Shown one piece after another: positions 52,118-62,870 of a DNA stretch of 64,000 nt (within the stretch, counting starts at the first letter, position 1; every line of letters starts with the position of its first letter). A program made the translations under genes and the position numbers. The notes under the pieces were generated by a model. The model was not told the DNA's origin. It searched no databases and worked only from the letters and a program-made list of their open reading frames with translations. Source of the stretch: Brachionus manjavacas (lineage: Eukaryota > Rotifera > Eurotatoria > Ploima > Brachionidae); the NCBI GenBank assembly GCA_019054805.1, contig JAHQIY010000006.1, positions 1,054,001 to 1,118,000 of the forward strand. Reading direction: 5' to 3'.

Positions 52118-53230
52118 ATGAGTGAAGAAAATACTCAAAATGATCAAGTGGTTGAGGACACCCAACAACAGCAAGACGAGAGCCAGCCTCAAAGTGAAAT
52201 TGTGAAAGAGAGTGAAGATAATTGTGATCAGAGTAACAATGAGGACCAGAGCGCTCAACTAGAACCAGAGCATTTCCGAAAAGTGTTTGTGGGAGGTCTC
52301 AGCTACAAGACAGACGACGAATCGTTCAAAAACTACTTCTCCAAGTTCGGAGAGCTGTTGGACTTGGTGGTGATGAAGGACAAGGAGTCGGGCAAGAGTC
52401 GAGGCTTTGGATTTGTGACCTATGCAAGTTCGTCTCATGTTGACCAGCTGATGAAGAACCGGCCGCACAACATTGACGGCAGACAAGTTGAGACAAAAAG
52501 AGCGACACCAAAAGAAGACTCGGGCCGGCAAGAAATTCAAGTGACTGTGAAAAAATTGTTTGTTGGCGGCATAAGAGACAGCATCAATGAAGAAGACTTG
52601 AAGAGTTATTTTGGCGCCTATGGCAACATTACTGACTGTGCCATCATGAGAGACAAAGAGAAAAATACGTCGAGGGGCTTTGGCTTCATCACATTCGATG
52701 ACTATGACCCAGTTGACAAAATAATCATCGAAAAACACCACACAATAAACGGGCTAGCTTTGCAGTGCCAAAAGGCCTTGCCCAAAGATGCCAATCAATC
52801 TCAGAACAGAGCTAATCAAAGTAGACAGCATCACAATTTTACTAACTTTAGCAACAATGATTTCATGCAAAGCAGAAACAATGGCTTTCAAATGAATGGT
52901 TTTAATGCAAATGGCATGAATTTTGGAAGCTATTCGAATGGCTATGCAAACGGCAATGGCAACCGGAATGGACGTGGTGGTGCCAATGGTGGTGGTAATG
53001 GTGGTGGAGGCGGACCAATGCGTGGTGGACATAGCAAGTTTAACAACAGACCTCAAGCTCCATATGCGGGCGGCAAGAACCGTCAAGTGAGAAAAGGTCC
53101 GCCCAGAAATGGCCCCTATCGAATGAACAACAACACCACTCCAATGAACAACTCGATGAACAATCCAAATTTAATCAGTAGTGGCATGAATCAAATAAAT
53201 ATGGTAGGCAATGGCAATGGCATGTTTTGA
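52118..53230 (+). CDS. hnRNP A/B-type RNA-binding protein, copy 2
   Basis: 370 aa, single exon. An acidic/Gln-rich N-terminus of about 45 residues (DTQQQQDESQPQSE) precedes RRM1 (RNP2 VFVGGL, RNP1 RGFGFVTY) and RRM2 (RNP2 LFVGGI, RNP1 [28 protein letters not shown]). The C-terminus is Asn/Gly-rich with GGGGPMRGGHSKFNNRPQAP and YAGGKNRQVRKGPPRNG, ending VGNGNGMF. It is closest to copy 1 in the RRM block. CTTAG just upstream of the ATG (about 52105) may be a 5'UTR splice acceptor. Its 3' part and 3' flank are duplicated in inverted orientation at the right end of the window. Predicted nuclear pre-mRNA-binding protein. Confidence 0.92.
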   Translation: MSEENTQNDQVVEDTQQQQDESQPQSEIVKESEDNCDQSNNEDQSAQLEPEHFRKVFVGGLSYKTDDESFKNYFSKFGELLDLVVMKDKESGKSRGFGFVTYASSSHVDQLMKNRPHNIDGRQVETKRATPKEDSGRQEIQVTVKKLFVGGIRDSINEEDLKSYFGAYGNITDCAIMRDKEKNTSRGFGFITFDDYDPVDKIIIEKHHTINGLALQCQKALPKDANQSQNRANQSRQHHNFTNFSNNDFMQSRNNGFQMNGFNANGMNFGSYSNGYANGNGNRNGRGGANGGGNGGGGGPMRGGHSKFNNRPQAPYAGGKNRQVRKGPPRNGPYRMNNNTTPMNNSMNNPNLISSGMNQINMVGNGNGMF

Positions 53231-53301
53231 TTTATTTTTTTATTTGACTATTTTTTTAAATGACTTTCTTATTTTGATCAATTTATTAAATTAATTTTGT
53301 T

Positions 53302-53307
53302 AATAAA
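53302..53307 (+). terminator. Polyadenylation signal of hnRNP copy 2
   Basis: AATAAA 71 bp after the stop codon, in TTTTGTTAATAAAATTTT. Confidence 0.45.
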
Positions 53308-53342
53308 ATTTTTTTGTCAAAAAAAATTGTTTTTTAAAATTT

Positions 53343-53430
53343 TTGACTTTATTTATTTTTTTTATTCTCTATCCAGCTAAGGCTTTTTTAGTTTAAAATT
53401 ATTCAAATTTAAAAAAATGAATAATAAGAG
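53343..53430 (-). mobile_element. LINE family B 3' terminus on the minus strand
   Basis: Read on the minus strand: CTGAAAAAAGCCTTAGCTGG then ATAGAGAATAAAAAAAATAA and ATAAAGTC. Same end as at 62822-62866 and 63434-63477. The element's coding part is not recognised upstream, so only a tail inserted about 110 bp after hnRNP copy 2. Confidence 0.7.
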
Positions 53431-53744
53431 TTTATTAGAGTAAAATAAAAAAAAAGTCACTTTTATAATTTAATTGTTCTTTATATATTAATAAAAATGA
53501 TGAAAAAAGCTTTTTTCAAATACTTTCTAATTAAACACAAAATATTTTATATATTTTAATGATTAAAATTTAATCACAATTTTTTTCAATTTTTTTCAAA
53601 TTTTTTTTTTCTAAAAATATGTTCTAATTTTTTAATTTATTAAATAATTTTTTAATTTATTAAAAAATTATTAATTTTTTTAAATAAATAAAAACAGCTT
53701 AAAACAATTAATTAAAAAACAGATTATTTTGAGCTGTTTTATCT

Positions 53745-54400
53745 GTTTAGAAAAGTCCAACAGCAATTCTTTAATAAACAAATAATGTTCTTGGAATGAT
53801 AAAAAGAACATTTAAATTCCACAACAAGGATTCAGTATCAAGACTTTACAAAGCGTTTGTTAGAGCTCTTCTTGAGTATGGAGTTACAGTTTGGAGATCT
53901 TACTTGTAGAAAGACATAAACGCCATCGAAGCTGTTCAAAGACGAGCAACAAGGCTTGTGCCTAAAATCAGGAGAATATCTTATGAAAAAAGATTGCACG
54001 AATTAAATTTGACAACACTTGAAATCAGAAGACTTAGAGGTGATTTAATATAAATGTTTAAAATAGTAAAGGGATTTGATGAAATTAACTGGTTTAATAA
54101 AATTGTGTTCAAAAATGAACAGTCATTCCAATCGACATATCAATTAAGGTCACACGAATTCCAGATAGAAAGACAACTAGTCAAAAACTGTGATCCACGT
54201 CACAATTTCTTCACAAACAGAGTATCAAGCGTTTGGAACAATCTACCAAAAGAAGTAGTCCTATCAAATGACAAAAACGAATTTGAAAATAAACTTGACA
54301 ACCTGAATTTAGAAAGCTATTACAATGGATACTAAAACTCCATTTCATGTGGCCAGCCACATTATAGCTATTTATTTATTATTATTATTATTATTATTTT
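53745..54400 (+). pseudogene. LINE family B (CR1-like) ORF2 C-terminal remnant
   Basis: The plus strand reads MIKRTFKFHNKDSVSRLYKA, FVRALLEYGVTVWRSYL, stop, KDINAIEAVQRRATRLVPKI, YEKRLHELNLTTLEIRRLRG, DLI, stop, MFKIVKGFDEINWFNKIVF, YQLRSHEFQIERQLVKNCDP, RHNFFTNRVSSVWNNLPKEV and a final ESYYNGY then stop at 54335. This is the CR1-type thumb and C-terminal region (A[F/V]VRP.LEY...V.RRATK; R..FF..RV...WN.LP). Two nonsense codons. Then a GGCCAGCCACAT patch and an ATT microsatellite follow. Confidence 0.85.
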
Positions 54401-54404
54401 AAAC

Positions 54405-55174
54405 TGCCGATGCCGTAGGTACCTCAAGAAATAAAAAAAAAAAATTTCTTTTTCTTCATCTGTTGAATAGATCCCTTTTATTAAAAATTAATGAAAATAA
54501 AAATAAAAAAAAAGATTTCCATTCTTCACTAAATTAAATCGAATTTATCTAAATAAAAAATTTTTACTTCAAAATTATAAAAAATAAGAAAAAAATTCAA
54601 TTCTTGTTATCAAAATACTTAATAGAAATAATTATTTTTTATTAAATATTTTCAAACTCAAAATTTTTTCGAGCTGAGTCTCATCAAGGCTTTTTTTAAT
54701 TTTGCAAGATTATGGGAATAATTAAATATTTTTTTATTTTGATTCATAATTTTATTGGAAAAAAATGGTAAAAGTTGTTTTTTGTAATTTAACTTTTTAC
54801 AGATCAGCCATGGTCCTTTATCCTTTAAAGGATGCCAAAGTCGAGTTCATTGATGCCAACCAGAGTGAATTTCTCTCATCACATTAAATTACGACCTCTA
54901 AAATTTTAACATTTTAAAAAAATTGTAAATTTTCCATTTTGCATTTGGCTAAACATTAGAAGCCGACTTAGAACTTCAAAACCTACTGGTCTTTCAGGCT
55001 AAAATTAATTTACTTAAATTATTAAATAGAAAAACAGTATTATTGTTCCAAAGAACATTTATTTACAATAAAAATTTTAAGTAATAAGAAAAAAATATAC
55101 TTATTTTTTTTTTTGATAATATATCCTTAATCTAAAATTTGGAATATATTTTAATAATTAAAACTATTTATTTT
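54405..55174. other. Spacer with a second block of inverted homology and a short exon-like frame
   Basis: 54410-54640 matches 61075-61215 in reverse orientation (GTACCTCAAGAAA; AATCGAATTTATCTAAA; TTTTTACTTCAAAATTA), with an indel of about 100 bp. At 54809-54886 a small frame (MVLYPLKDAKVEFIDANQSE, FLSSH then stop) follows TTTTTACAG and could be a terminal exon scrap. Otherwise AT-rich background. Confidence 0.4.
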
Positions 55175-56543
55175 TTATTGATTATATAACGGTTGTTGCT
55201 GGCCAGAACCAATTTGTCCTCTTCCTCGACCACCTCCTCCTCTCTGACCTACACCGCGACCTCCTCTATTGAAACCTCCTTGGCCTGGCATGCCGCCTAA
55301 ATAAAATCCTAAATTAGTCTTCTAATTAACTTTTAAAAGTCCTCTTAGTCTCCTTAATTAAGAGGCTGTGCCAAAAAAACAAAAGCTAAGTTTCCAAATT
55401 ACCTGAATATGGCCCTTGATTTCTGCCATTGAAGCGGCCTTGTCCGCCTCGGATCGGTCCACCGCCACCTCCGCGCCGTGGACCTGAGCTCTGCTGTGTC
55501 GGTGCCTGGTTGTAGCTTCCATACGTGTTCTGCATGCTGCCATTATTCCCGAACTGAGGAACTTGGCCGCCCATTTGAAAATTTGTGCTCGGCATCGGCG
55601 GTGTGCCAAAGTTCGGGTTGAACTGTCCACCACCGTTGAATCCTCCTTGCGGTTGGTTATAGCCACCACTGTGACCTCGACCATTCTGTCCATGTTTACG
55701 TCCCTGTCCTTGTCCATCTTTTGGAACAGCTTTTAAACACTGCAACGCTATGCCGTTGACAGTGTGGTGTTTTTCCAGTATTATCTTGTCCACTGGGTCA
55801 TAGTCGTCAAAAGAGACAAAGCCAAAGCCTCTTGTCTTATTTGTTTCCTTATCTTTCATGATAATGCAATCTGTTATGTTTCCATAATTGGTAAAATAGG
55901 ACCTAAGATCTTCATCTGATATGTTGTCCCTAATGCCGCCAATGAATAGTTTTTTAACAGTGGCCTGGACTTCTTGGCGACCCGAGTCTTCTCTAGGAGT
56001 GGCTCGTTTTGTTTCTACTTGTCTACCATCTATAGTATGGGGTCTGCTGTGCATCAGCTCGTCCACTTGGGACGAATTTGCATATGTGACAAAGCCAAAA
56101 CCTCGACTCTTACCAGACTCTCGGTCTTTCATGACCACATAGTCCAACAATTCTCCAAATTTGGAAAAGTAGCTCTTGAAAGCTTCGTCGTCTGTCTTGA
56201 AACTAAGACCTCCAACAAACACTTTCCTAAATTGCTCTGGTTCCAAAGGTTGCTGACTCGACTGGCTGTCCTGTGAATTTTGGCTGATCTCGTTCAAATT
56301 TGTGTCAAGTTGGGAATCATTTTGACTATAGTCTTGGTATGTTTGCTCACTGATCGGAATTTGTTGCTCCTCGTGCTGTTCTTGTTCTTGCACATGCTCA
56401 TGCTCCTGCTTGACTTCCTGGTTGAGCTCCTGCTTGATTTCTTCCTTGATTTGTTGGGGCTGTGCTGGCTGCTCCTGCTGTTCTTGCTGTGCTTGTTGCT
56501 CTTCAGGGTGATGATCCCCGTTTTGAGTGTTTTCAGAGTTCAT
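55175..56543 (-). CDS. hnRNP A/B-type RNA-binding protein, copy 3, two exons
   Basis: Exon 1 56543-55403, 106-bp intron (GTAATT...TTTATTTAG, 55402-55297), exon 2 55296-55175, 420 aa. N-terminal 115 residues are Gln/Glu-rich (EEQQAQQEQQEQPAQPQQ; QEHEHVQEQEQHEEQQ). RRM1: VFVGGL...[11 protein letters not shown]2: LFIGGI...RGFGFVSF with [19 protein letters not shown]. The Gly-rich tail includes GGGGGPIRGGQGRFNGRNQG and PYSG at the splice site. Exon 2 adds GMPGQGGFNRGGRGVGQRGG and GGRGRGQIGSGQQQPLYNQ, i.e. real RGG boxes that copies 1 and 2 largely lack. The ATG at 56543 is the first in frame. It is the most canonical hnRNP A/B of the three and points towards copy 2 (convergent). Confidence 0.92.
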
Positions 56544-58005
56544 TTTTGTGAATAAGTTCAAGTAAGTTGATGTCTTGATAGTTTTAAATAAAAGGCTTTT
56601 TAATATTTAATTTTATTGAAAATACAAAGAATGTGCATTTAAAAAAAAAACATCTGTATTTATAGGATTTTTTATTTGGATTTTTATTTAAATGCATAAC
56701 AAAAGTTGCTTTTAGTATTTCATTTTTTTTTACAAATTTCCTAATTTTCTTGCTTTAAAGAATTTTTGTTTTTCCCTTTTTATAAAACAAGATTCTTTTT
56801 TTTTAAATGCTTATTCACTTATTCGTGATAACCAAATATTTTCATTAATAATATTAAGAAATCAAGGAAATGATAATGTATCAATATTATAAAACTTATT
56901 AATTAAAATATGGTCATAGATTTTTATTTTTAAATAGAAGTTTTGTAATATTTTTAAACAAAAATATTTTATTTAATACTTTTTTATTTATAAAGAATTG
57001 GATAAAATTAAATTTTTAAGATTATTTTTTTTTAATTTTTAATGAGAGATTTTTTATTTGAACTGAGCTAAAGTAACTGCTGATTAAATTTATAAAACAA
57101 AAAAATTGACACCTGAAACTTAATAATCAAAATTGTTACTTAACATGAAATTTATTACTTTTTTAATTCTCGAGTAAATTAAAAAATAAATTTTATTCAT
57201 TAAAATTTACAATTTTATTAGTTTTTTTGTATAATTTTAAAATTTCCATTTTTTTGAATTTTTTTTCTACTTGAAATTTTTTTATGAATTAATAATTCTA
57301 AGAGAACTACGATTTGAGCGTTCATCCGAGGAAATTGTTTGGACTAGAGATTCTAATGTCAGCAGCATAAACAAAAGAATCTTAAAAAATGTATTTATTT
57401 TTTTTTTTAAAAAGATTAAAAAAAATCAATGAATCAAGAAAATTAATTCGACGATTAAGGAATTATTCCTTGGGCTAAAATTAATTACTGCAGAAAAGAA
57501 ATTTCTATTTTATTGATAATTTCTTAATTTTAAAGTTTATAATGAATTAGAGCAGTTTTATTTATTTATTTCAAAAATTACGCCAGATTTGGCGATGAAA
57601 AATAAAATAATTACAAAAAAATAATAAATTGAAATTTACTCTGATAAGGGAAAATTTTAAAACTTTACCATAATTTTCAAATGGCTATTGGTTTCGAGGA
57701 TCGTTTGAAAAATTTACTTACTCCTTATCAATAAATATAATGCCAAATTGGGCATTTAAAAACAATAATGCTATCTTTTTTTTAGAATTTTAATTTAATT
57801 TTTTTAAATTCTTATAAATGTGTGTCCAATTTTTCTAAGCCATTTTTATTTTTTATTTTTAATCTTTAAAAATATTTAAAAAAATTTACTTACTCCTTAT
57901 CAATATATATTTATAATACCTAAAATTCAGTTTGTTCCCATTTGAAATAACAGCGCTCTTTTAATTCATCCACCATTGGAAAAAAAGTAAGTTTTGAGTC
58001 CAATG
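56544..58005. other. AT-rich region with one LINE 3' end and a direct repeat
   Basis: About 57555-57610 holds the minus-strand end type also seen at 39.4 kb (ACGCCAGATTTGGCGATGAA between ATTTATTTATTTC and AAATAAAA). AAAAATTTACTTACTCCTTA then TCAATA occurs at about 57708 and again at about 57880, a direct repeat about 175 bp apart. The 5' flank of hnRNP copy 3 (56544-56650) shows no recognised promoter motif. Confidence 0.45.
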
Positions 58006-58009
58006 TGAT

Positions 58010-59165
58010 GCCTAAGAGCAAATGTTACTCCAATTTTTAAAAAAGGAAGTAAACTAAATTCAAGTAACTATCGTCCTGTTTTCTTAACAAGTAAACTTTG
58101 TAAGATTCCCGAGAGCTTATTAAAAGACCGCATGATATCTTGTCTTATACAGAACAATTTATTATCAGATTCTCAGCATGGTTTTATGCCGCAGAGATCT
58201 TGCTCTACGAATCTTTTAGAGACTTTGTTACGTTAAGTCTTAGTAAAGGACTTGTTATTGACATTATCTACACCGATTTTTCGAAAGCTTTTGACAGGGT
58301 TTCACACAGACTGTTAATTTTTAAACTCAAAGCTTATGGTTTTACTAGATTAATAATTGACTGTATAGTGTTGTTTTAGGCTCATCAATTTCTAAATGGT
58401 TGGAAGTTACTAGTGGAGTCCCACAAGGGTCAGTCCCAGTAGGACCACTTCTTTTTTTGATATTTATTAATGATCTTTCAAATGTTGTAAAAAATAAATG
58501 TGAAAATATGCTGATGATACAAAAATATTATCAATTGTTAATGATGTAAAATACAACACTTTACTTCAAAAAGATATGGATCATATTTCAAGCTGGTCTC
58601 TCACCTGGTCTCTTGATTTAAACATTGAAAAATGTCTTGTTATGCACATTGTTTCAAAAAATCCAAAATATGATAACACGATTTTTAATAAATACGGAAC
58701 TACAAAACTATCTAAAACGAATCTAGGAAAGTTCTTGGTGCCCATATTTAGAAAAATAAATCGTTCAAATTGAAAAAGTTCAGAGAAGAGCAACAAAAAT
58801 CATTCCTTTCCTTCGAAATTACGAATATGACAAAATACTTGAGTTGTTAGAGCTAGCTGACCTCAAAGAAAGAAGAATGAGGGGTGATTTAATTCAGACC
58901 TATAAAATCATTAATGGGTATGAAAGTTAAAAACTTATTAATGGAATTAACCTTTCTCCGAATCAAGTATACAATTAGAGGAAACACACAAAATGTATGG
59001 TAAGAGAAGATGTAAAACATTGTATGCATCGTTTTCATTTTCTGAGAAATCTAAACAAAAAATATTTCTAAAACTAAACTGGATATATGGCTTTAAAAAA
59101 ATATATTTACTGCTTTAGCTTGTTAAAGCTTATCTCTTTTTGGGTCGCAGTATTTTTTACTACTT
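58010..59165 (+). pseudogene. CR1-like LINE ORF2 remnant (RT domain), heavily decayed
   Basis: Recognisable in order: ANVTPIFKKGSKLNSSNYRP, LLSDSQHGFMPQRSCSTNLL, IIYTDFSKAFDRVSHRLLIF (motif A), SGVPQGS (motif B, frame-shifted), LFLIFINDLSN, YADDTKILS (motif C), ISSWSLTWSLDLNIEKCLVM, VQRRATKIIPFLRNYEYDKI and LADLKERRMRGDLIQTYKII. At least five frame shifts or stops. It ends near 59150 without a clear hairpin tail. Related to, but distinct from, the copy at 61.6 kb. Confidence 0.8.
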
Positions 59166-59384
59166 ACTACTACTAATGTCTCTCATTTATATTTTTAGCT
59201 TAGGATATTTTTACTATTTTTGATCAATTATTTTATTTAATGATCTCAACAGAGATGTTTTGGACAAGTTTAAGTGAAAATAAAAATGAGTTTTTTTAAT
59301 TTTAAATTTATAACAAAATGTTCGAGACCCTAATTACAATATTTAATGTCAATTGAGTAGTTATCAATTCAAAATAAAATTGAT

Positions 59385-60115
59385 TTTTTTTTATTTATCT
59401 ATTTGTTTTTCTGTACCGAGCTTGAGCTCCCTCAGAATTAAAAAAAAATAAAATAAAAATAATAAAATAAATTAGAATAAAAACGGAGTGTCTGTTGCAA
59501 CACTATGTGTCAATAGACTCGAAAATCTATTGACACATAGTGTTGGAATAGAGTCGCCCAAATAAAAATAAAGTAAAAAAAAAGATTAAATAAAAGGAAT
59601 TAAAGAAAAGATAAATAGATATGTGGTAAATTTTATTTTTTTTTTATTAAAACGTAGGCTAGTATTAGACATGCTTAAATGTTTAATATTTTAGGAAAAG
59701 AAAAAATAACTAGGTAGCAATTACACAATGGAGTTGGATATTCGATAAATCTTGATTGGAAACCTTCTCTATATTCTTCCATCAGTCTGACGACCAGTGG
59801 AATAGAATAACCCAATCCTGACCTGACATATCTCTCACTCAACTCAAAAAGTCGATTTGAGACTAAGTAGATTAAGTTTATTGAAAGCCTCTTGGCGCAT
59901 AATATTGGAGGTGGTATCAAATTTCAGTTTCAAAATAGATCGAACAGCAGAATTTTGAATAACTTTTAATTTTTTGATATTAGTTTCTGAGAATGAATTT
60001 AAACAAGGAAAAGAATAATCCAAGATTGATCCTATCAAAGATTTGTAAAGATTATCTTATGTTTTTGGTTTAAGATCCCATTTTCTATTTGAGAGATATG
60101 TCTGTTTTGTGTATA
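59385..60115 (-). pseudogene. LINE family A copy, 5'-truncated, minus strand
   Basis: From the 5' side on the minus strand: SLIGSILDYSFPCLNSFSET, NIKKLKVIQNSAVRSILKLK, then SNRLFELSERYVRSGLGYSI, EEYREGFQSRFIEYPTPLCN and a C-terminal CYLVIFSF. The 3'UTR follows (carrying a 20-bp perfect hairpin) and the terminal motif CTGAGGGAGCTCAAGCTCGG (59435-59416), with TACAGAAAAACAAATAGATA as tail. One frame shift in the coding part. Only the last 200 codons were ever inserted. Confidence 0.85.
59498..59545. repeat. Perfect 20-bp inverted repeat with 8-nt loop in the LINE 3'UTR
   Basis: CAACACTATGTGTCAATAGA (59498-59517), loop CTCGAAAA, exact reverse complement (59526-59545). Not present in the 3'UTRs of the other family-A copies. 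Confidence 0.92.
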
Positions 60116-60149
60116 TTGTTTTTAAGACATTATTTATTTTTTAAATTAA

Positions 60150-61080
60150 ATTCTTAGAGAAAATAAAATCTTTACTAAAAGCCTGGAAATTTACCAACAT
60201 TACAATAACACCTAAAAAGTCTTTTTTAACACAAAAACCAGCTTACCACTGAGCAATCTGTATGAAAAGCTGTTTAGAATAACTGTTGGGACATACAGTT
60301 TTTTCGAGATTATAAAGTTTTTTTATAAAAACTCTTACTAATTCTAGAAAAATCAGTTTTTAAAGAAATCGACGAACCGCTGATAATCTTTTCTTCCAAT
60401 TTCAAAAAAGTGTAGAATCATTTAAAAGAAAGAAAAAAGTTTGTTTCGTAAGTTTGATGTCTCCAAAGCGTTTAAAATAAATCTTTCCTCTTAGTTAATA
60501 TATTGGATTAATTCATGATGGTGAATACCATATTACTGCAGATTTTATTAGTATCTTCTTCAATGATATAACTAAAAGAAAAAAATAAATAGTGAATACT
60601 CTCTTCTTTTTGCTGACGACTTGGTCAAATTCTACATTTTTAAGAAAAAAGAAAATCTAGAAAATAAGATAAGCAAATACTTAGACGAATTGGATAAATG
60701 AATGTTCAAGTGGAAGATGAAAAAATATGTTGAAAAGTCTTGCTTCAAATTAAAAAAATACGAAAATAAAACTGAGAGTCACAAGGAAATCAAGTTCTTA
60801 GGTAAAAAATCTGATTCAAAATTAACCTTTACCCCAATGGTTACTCATTTAGATACTAAAATATGGTTTAGCACTAAAATAATTTGTATCTTACAAAACT
60901 CAGCACTACTTTAGTATTAGAACTAAAATATGATACTCCTTCCAACATTATACATTTTGAGGGCTTTGAAAAAGTTAACCTTAACTGTCTCGAATCGACT
61001 TTAGAATTGGACGAAAGAAATGTGGCGGGACGACTGCGTCATTCTGTTCCATTGGTTGTCAGCTAGTTGATGAAATAATA
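60150..61080 (+). pseudogene. LINE family A-related RT remnant, heavily decayed
   Basis: Scattered family-A blocks in order: LLKAWKFTNITITPKKS, NRRTADNLFF, VESFKRKKKVCF, FFNDITKRKK, a frame-shifted LFFADDLV equivalent (about 60605), KWKMKKYVEKSCF, KEIKFLGKKSDSKLTFTPM, LELKYDTPSNIIHFEGF and LELDERNVAGRLRHSVPLVV. Stops and shifts throughout. It appears to carry internal deletions relative to the 48-kb copy and is truncated at both ends. Confidence 0.75.
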
Positions 61081-61246
61081 AATTTTTTTCTTTTAAGTAT
61101 TTTGATAGCAAGAATTGAATTTTTTTCTAATTTTTTCTAATTTTGAAGTAAAAATTTTTTCTTTAGATAAATTCGATTTATTTTTTTTTTCTTGAGGTAC
61201 CTAAAGCATCCGCGGTTTATCAAAGGAATGCTGTTGGACTTTAAAG

Positions 61247-61304
61247 TCAAAAAATTTAAGTCATTTACTTAACTTGACTAAAAACTTGTGACTTAAAAAC
61301 AAGT
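61247..61304. mobile_element. Half of a fold-back MITE of the 32.35-kb family
   Basis: TAAGTCATTTACTTAACTTG then ACTAAAAACTTGTGACTTAA and AAACAAGTCT matches the right end of the element at 32.59-32.66 kb. The left half is missing or unrecognisable. It lies close to the left edge of the CR1-like copy. Confidence 0.55.
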
Positions 61305-61609
61305 CTGAAAAAAATTAATAATTTTTTTCATTTAATTAATTTATTAATTTAATTCAAACAAATTTTTAGGAAAAAAAACAAAATTTAAAAAACTTTAAAA
61401 AATTATTATTAAACAATATAAACTATATAATTTAATCATTAAAATTGAATTTTTGTTAGACTTTAATTGGATTCAAATGATTCAAATTTATATTCTTTAA
61501 TGTGGATTATAAATTTAACTTCAAAATTTTTCAAATAAAAATTATATGAAAATCAATTAAAGATCATTCGGAAAAAAAAAGATTTTTTTTATATAATTAA
61601 AATACTATC

Positions 61610-62870
61610 TTTATAAGAACAATATTATATCTAAAGAACAGCATGGATTTGTCAAGAAAAAGTCATGAACATCTAATCTTCTGGAAACTCTAGATTTCAT
61701 CTCAATGAGTCTAGACAAAAGTATTCCTGTTGATGTAATTCTGCTAGATTTTGCGAAAGCATTTGATACTGTTCCGCACAGACGACTGATAGCTAAATTG
61801 AAAGCGTATGGCTTTGATGGTCTGACACTAAAATGGATTGAAGCTTTCTTGAAAAATAGAAGACAACGAGTTGTTCAAGGTGAAATTTTGTCGGATTGGG
61901 TTGAGATTTTTAGCAGTATACCACAAGGGTCAGTGATTGGTCCACCATTGTTCGTTTTGTATATCAATGATCTACCAAAAAGGAATAGAGAATGTTGTCA
62001 AAATGTATGCAGATGATACTAAAATATTCTCGCAAACTGTATCAGAAATAAGCACAGTGAAACTACAAACAGATTTAGATTTAATTTTCAAGTGGACTCA
62101 AGATTGGCTTCTTCTCTTCAACACATCAAAATGTGTGGTTATGCATTAAGGTCATAAAAACAAAGAATTCACTTATTTTATTAATGGTAAACAGTTGGAA
62201 TGGAAAAATCAAGTGATAGAGGCTACAAACAAAGCAAATCAAATGTTGGGTCGCATCAGGAAATCATTCGCTCGTTTTGATTGTAAGTTATTTAGATCAT
62301 TGTATTTAACTTTTGTTCGTCCTCTTTTGGAATTTGCTGTGCCTGTTTGGTCTCCATTTCTTAAGTCGGATTGTGAGAATCTTGAGAGGATTCAACGCAG
62401 AGCTACGAAATTTGTTTCTTCAATTAGAAACAAACCGTATGAAAGCAGATTGAAGGCTTTAAACATTCCAAATCTGGTGGAAAGAAGAAAAATAGGTGAT
62501 CTAATTCAATTATACAAGTTCATGCATGGAATAGAATTGGTTGAAAAAAGCAGCAATTTTAATGTCACCGAAATCCAAGGAAGAGGTCACTGCTTCAAAT
62601 ATCACAAAGAAATTTCGAGGCTCCAACAAAGAGATAACTTTTTTTTCAACAGAACCGCTAAAATATGGAACTCACTGCCAAATCAATTAATTGAAGCCCC
62701 TAATGTTAACAGCTTTAACTTCATTTTTATTAAAAAACAATTAAATTTTTAAAAATTACCTTTTTTATTTTATTCTATAATACCCTTATTTTTTATTTTT
62801 TTAAATCTGAATATTTTTAATCTGAAAAAGCCTTAGCTGGATAGAGAATAAAAAAAATAAATAAAGTCTC
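61610..62870 (+). pseudogene. LINE family B (CR1-like) copy with terminal hairpin and tail
   Basis: RT blocks: KEQHGFVKKKS, TSNLLETLDFISMSLDKSIP, VILLDFAKAFDTVPHRRLIA (motif A), SSIPQGSVIGPPLFVLYIND (motif B), a one-base shift, then MYADDTKIFSQTVSEISTVK (motif C), KWTQDWLLLFNTSKCVVMH, stop, INGKQLEWKNQVIEATNKAN (about 20 residues, the usual LGV block, are deleted between QLE and WKNQ), SLYLTFVRPLLEFAVPVWSP, LERIQRRATKFVSSIRNKPY, RRKIGDLIQLYKFMHGIELV and NRTAKIWNSLPNQL, ending at 62752. The 3' end: CTGAAAAAGCCTTAGCTGGA (62822-62841), TAGAGAATAAAAAAAATAAA. 5'-truncated near 61610. Few lesions, so comparatively young. Confidence 0.88.

Larger units (their letters stand above)
52813..53975 (+). 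repeat. Left arm of an inverted segmental duplication (partner 62867-64000)
   Basis: This arm spans the 3' third of hnRNP copy 2, its 3' flank, a minus-strand LINE B tail and the start of a CR1-like RT remnant. It is nearly identical, in reverse orientation, to 62867-64000. Homology stops at GGAGA (53971-53975). The other arm lacks 15 bp of the Gly/Asn repeat (ANGGG) and has scattered substitutions. Confidence 0.93.
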
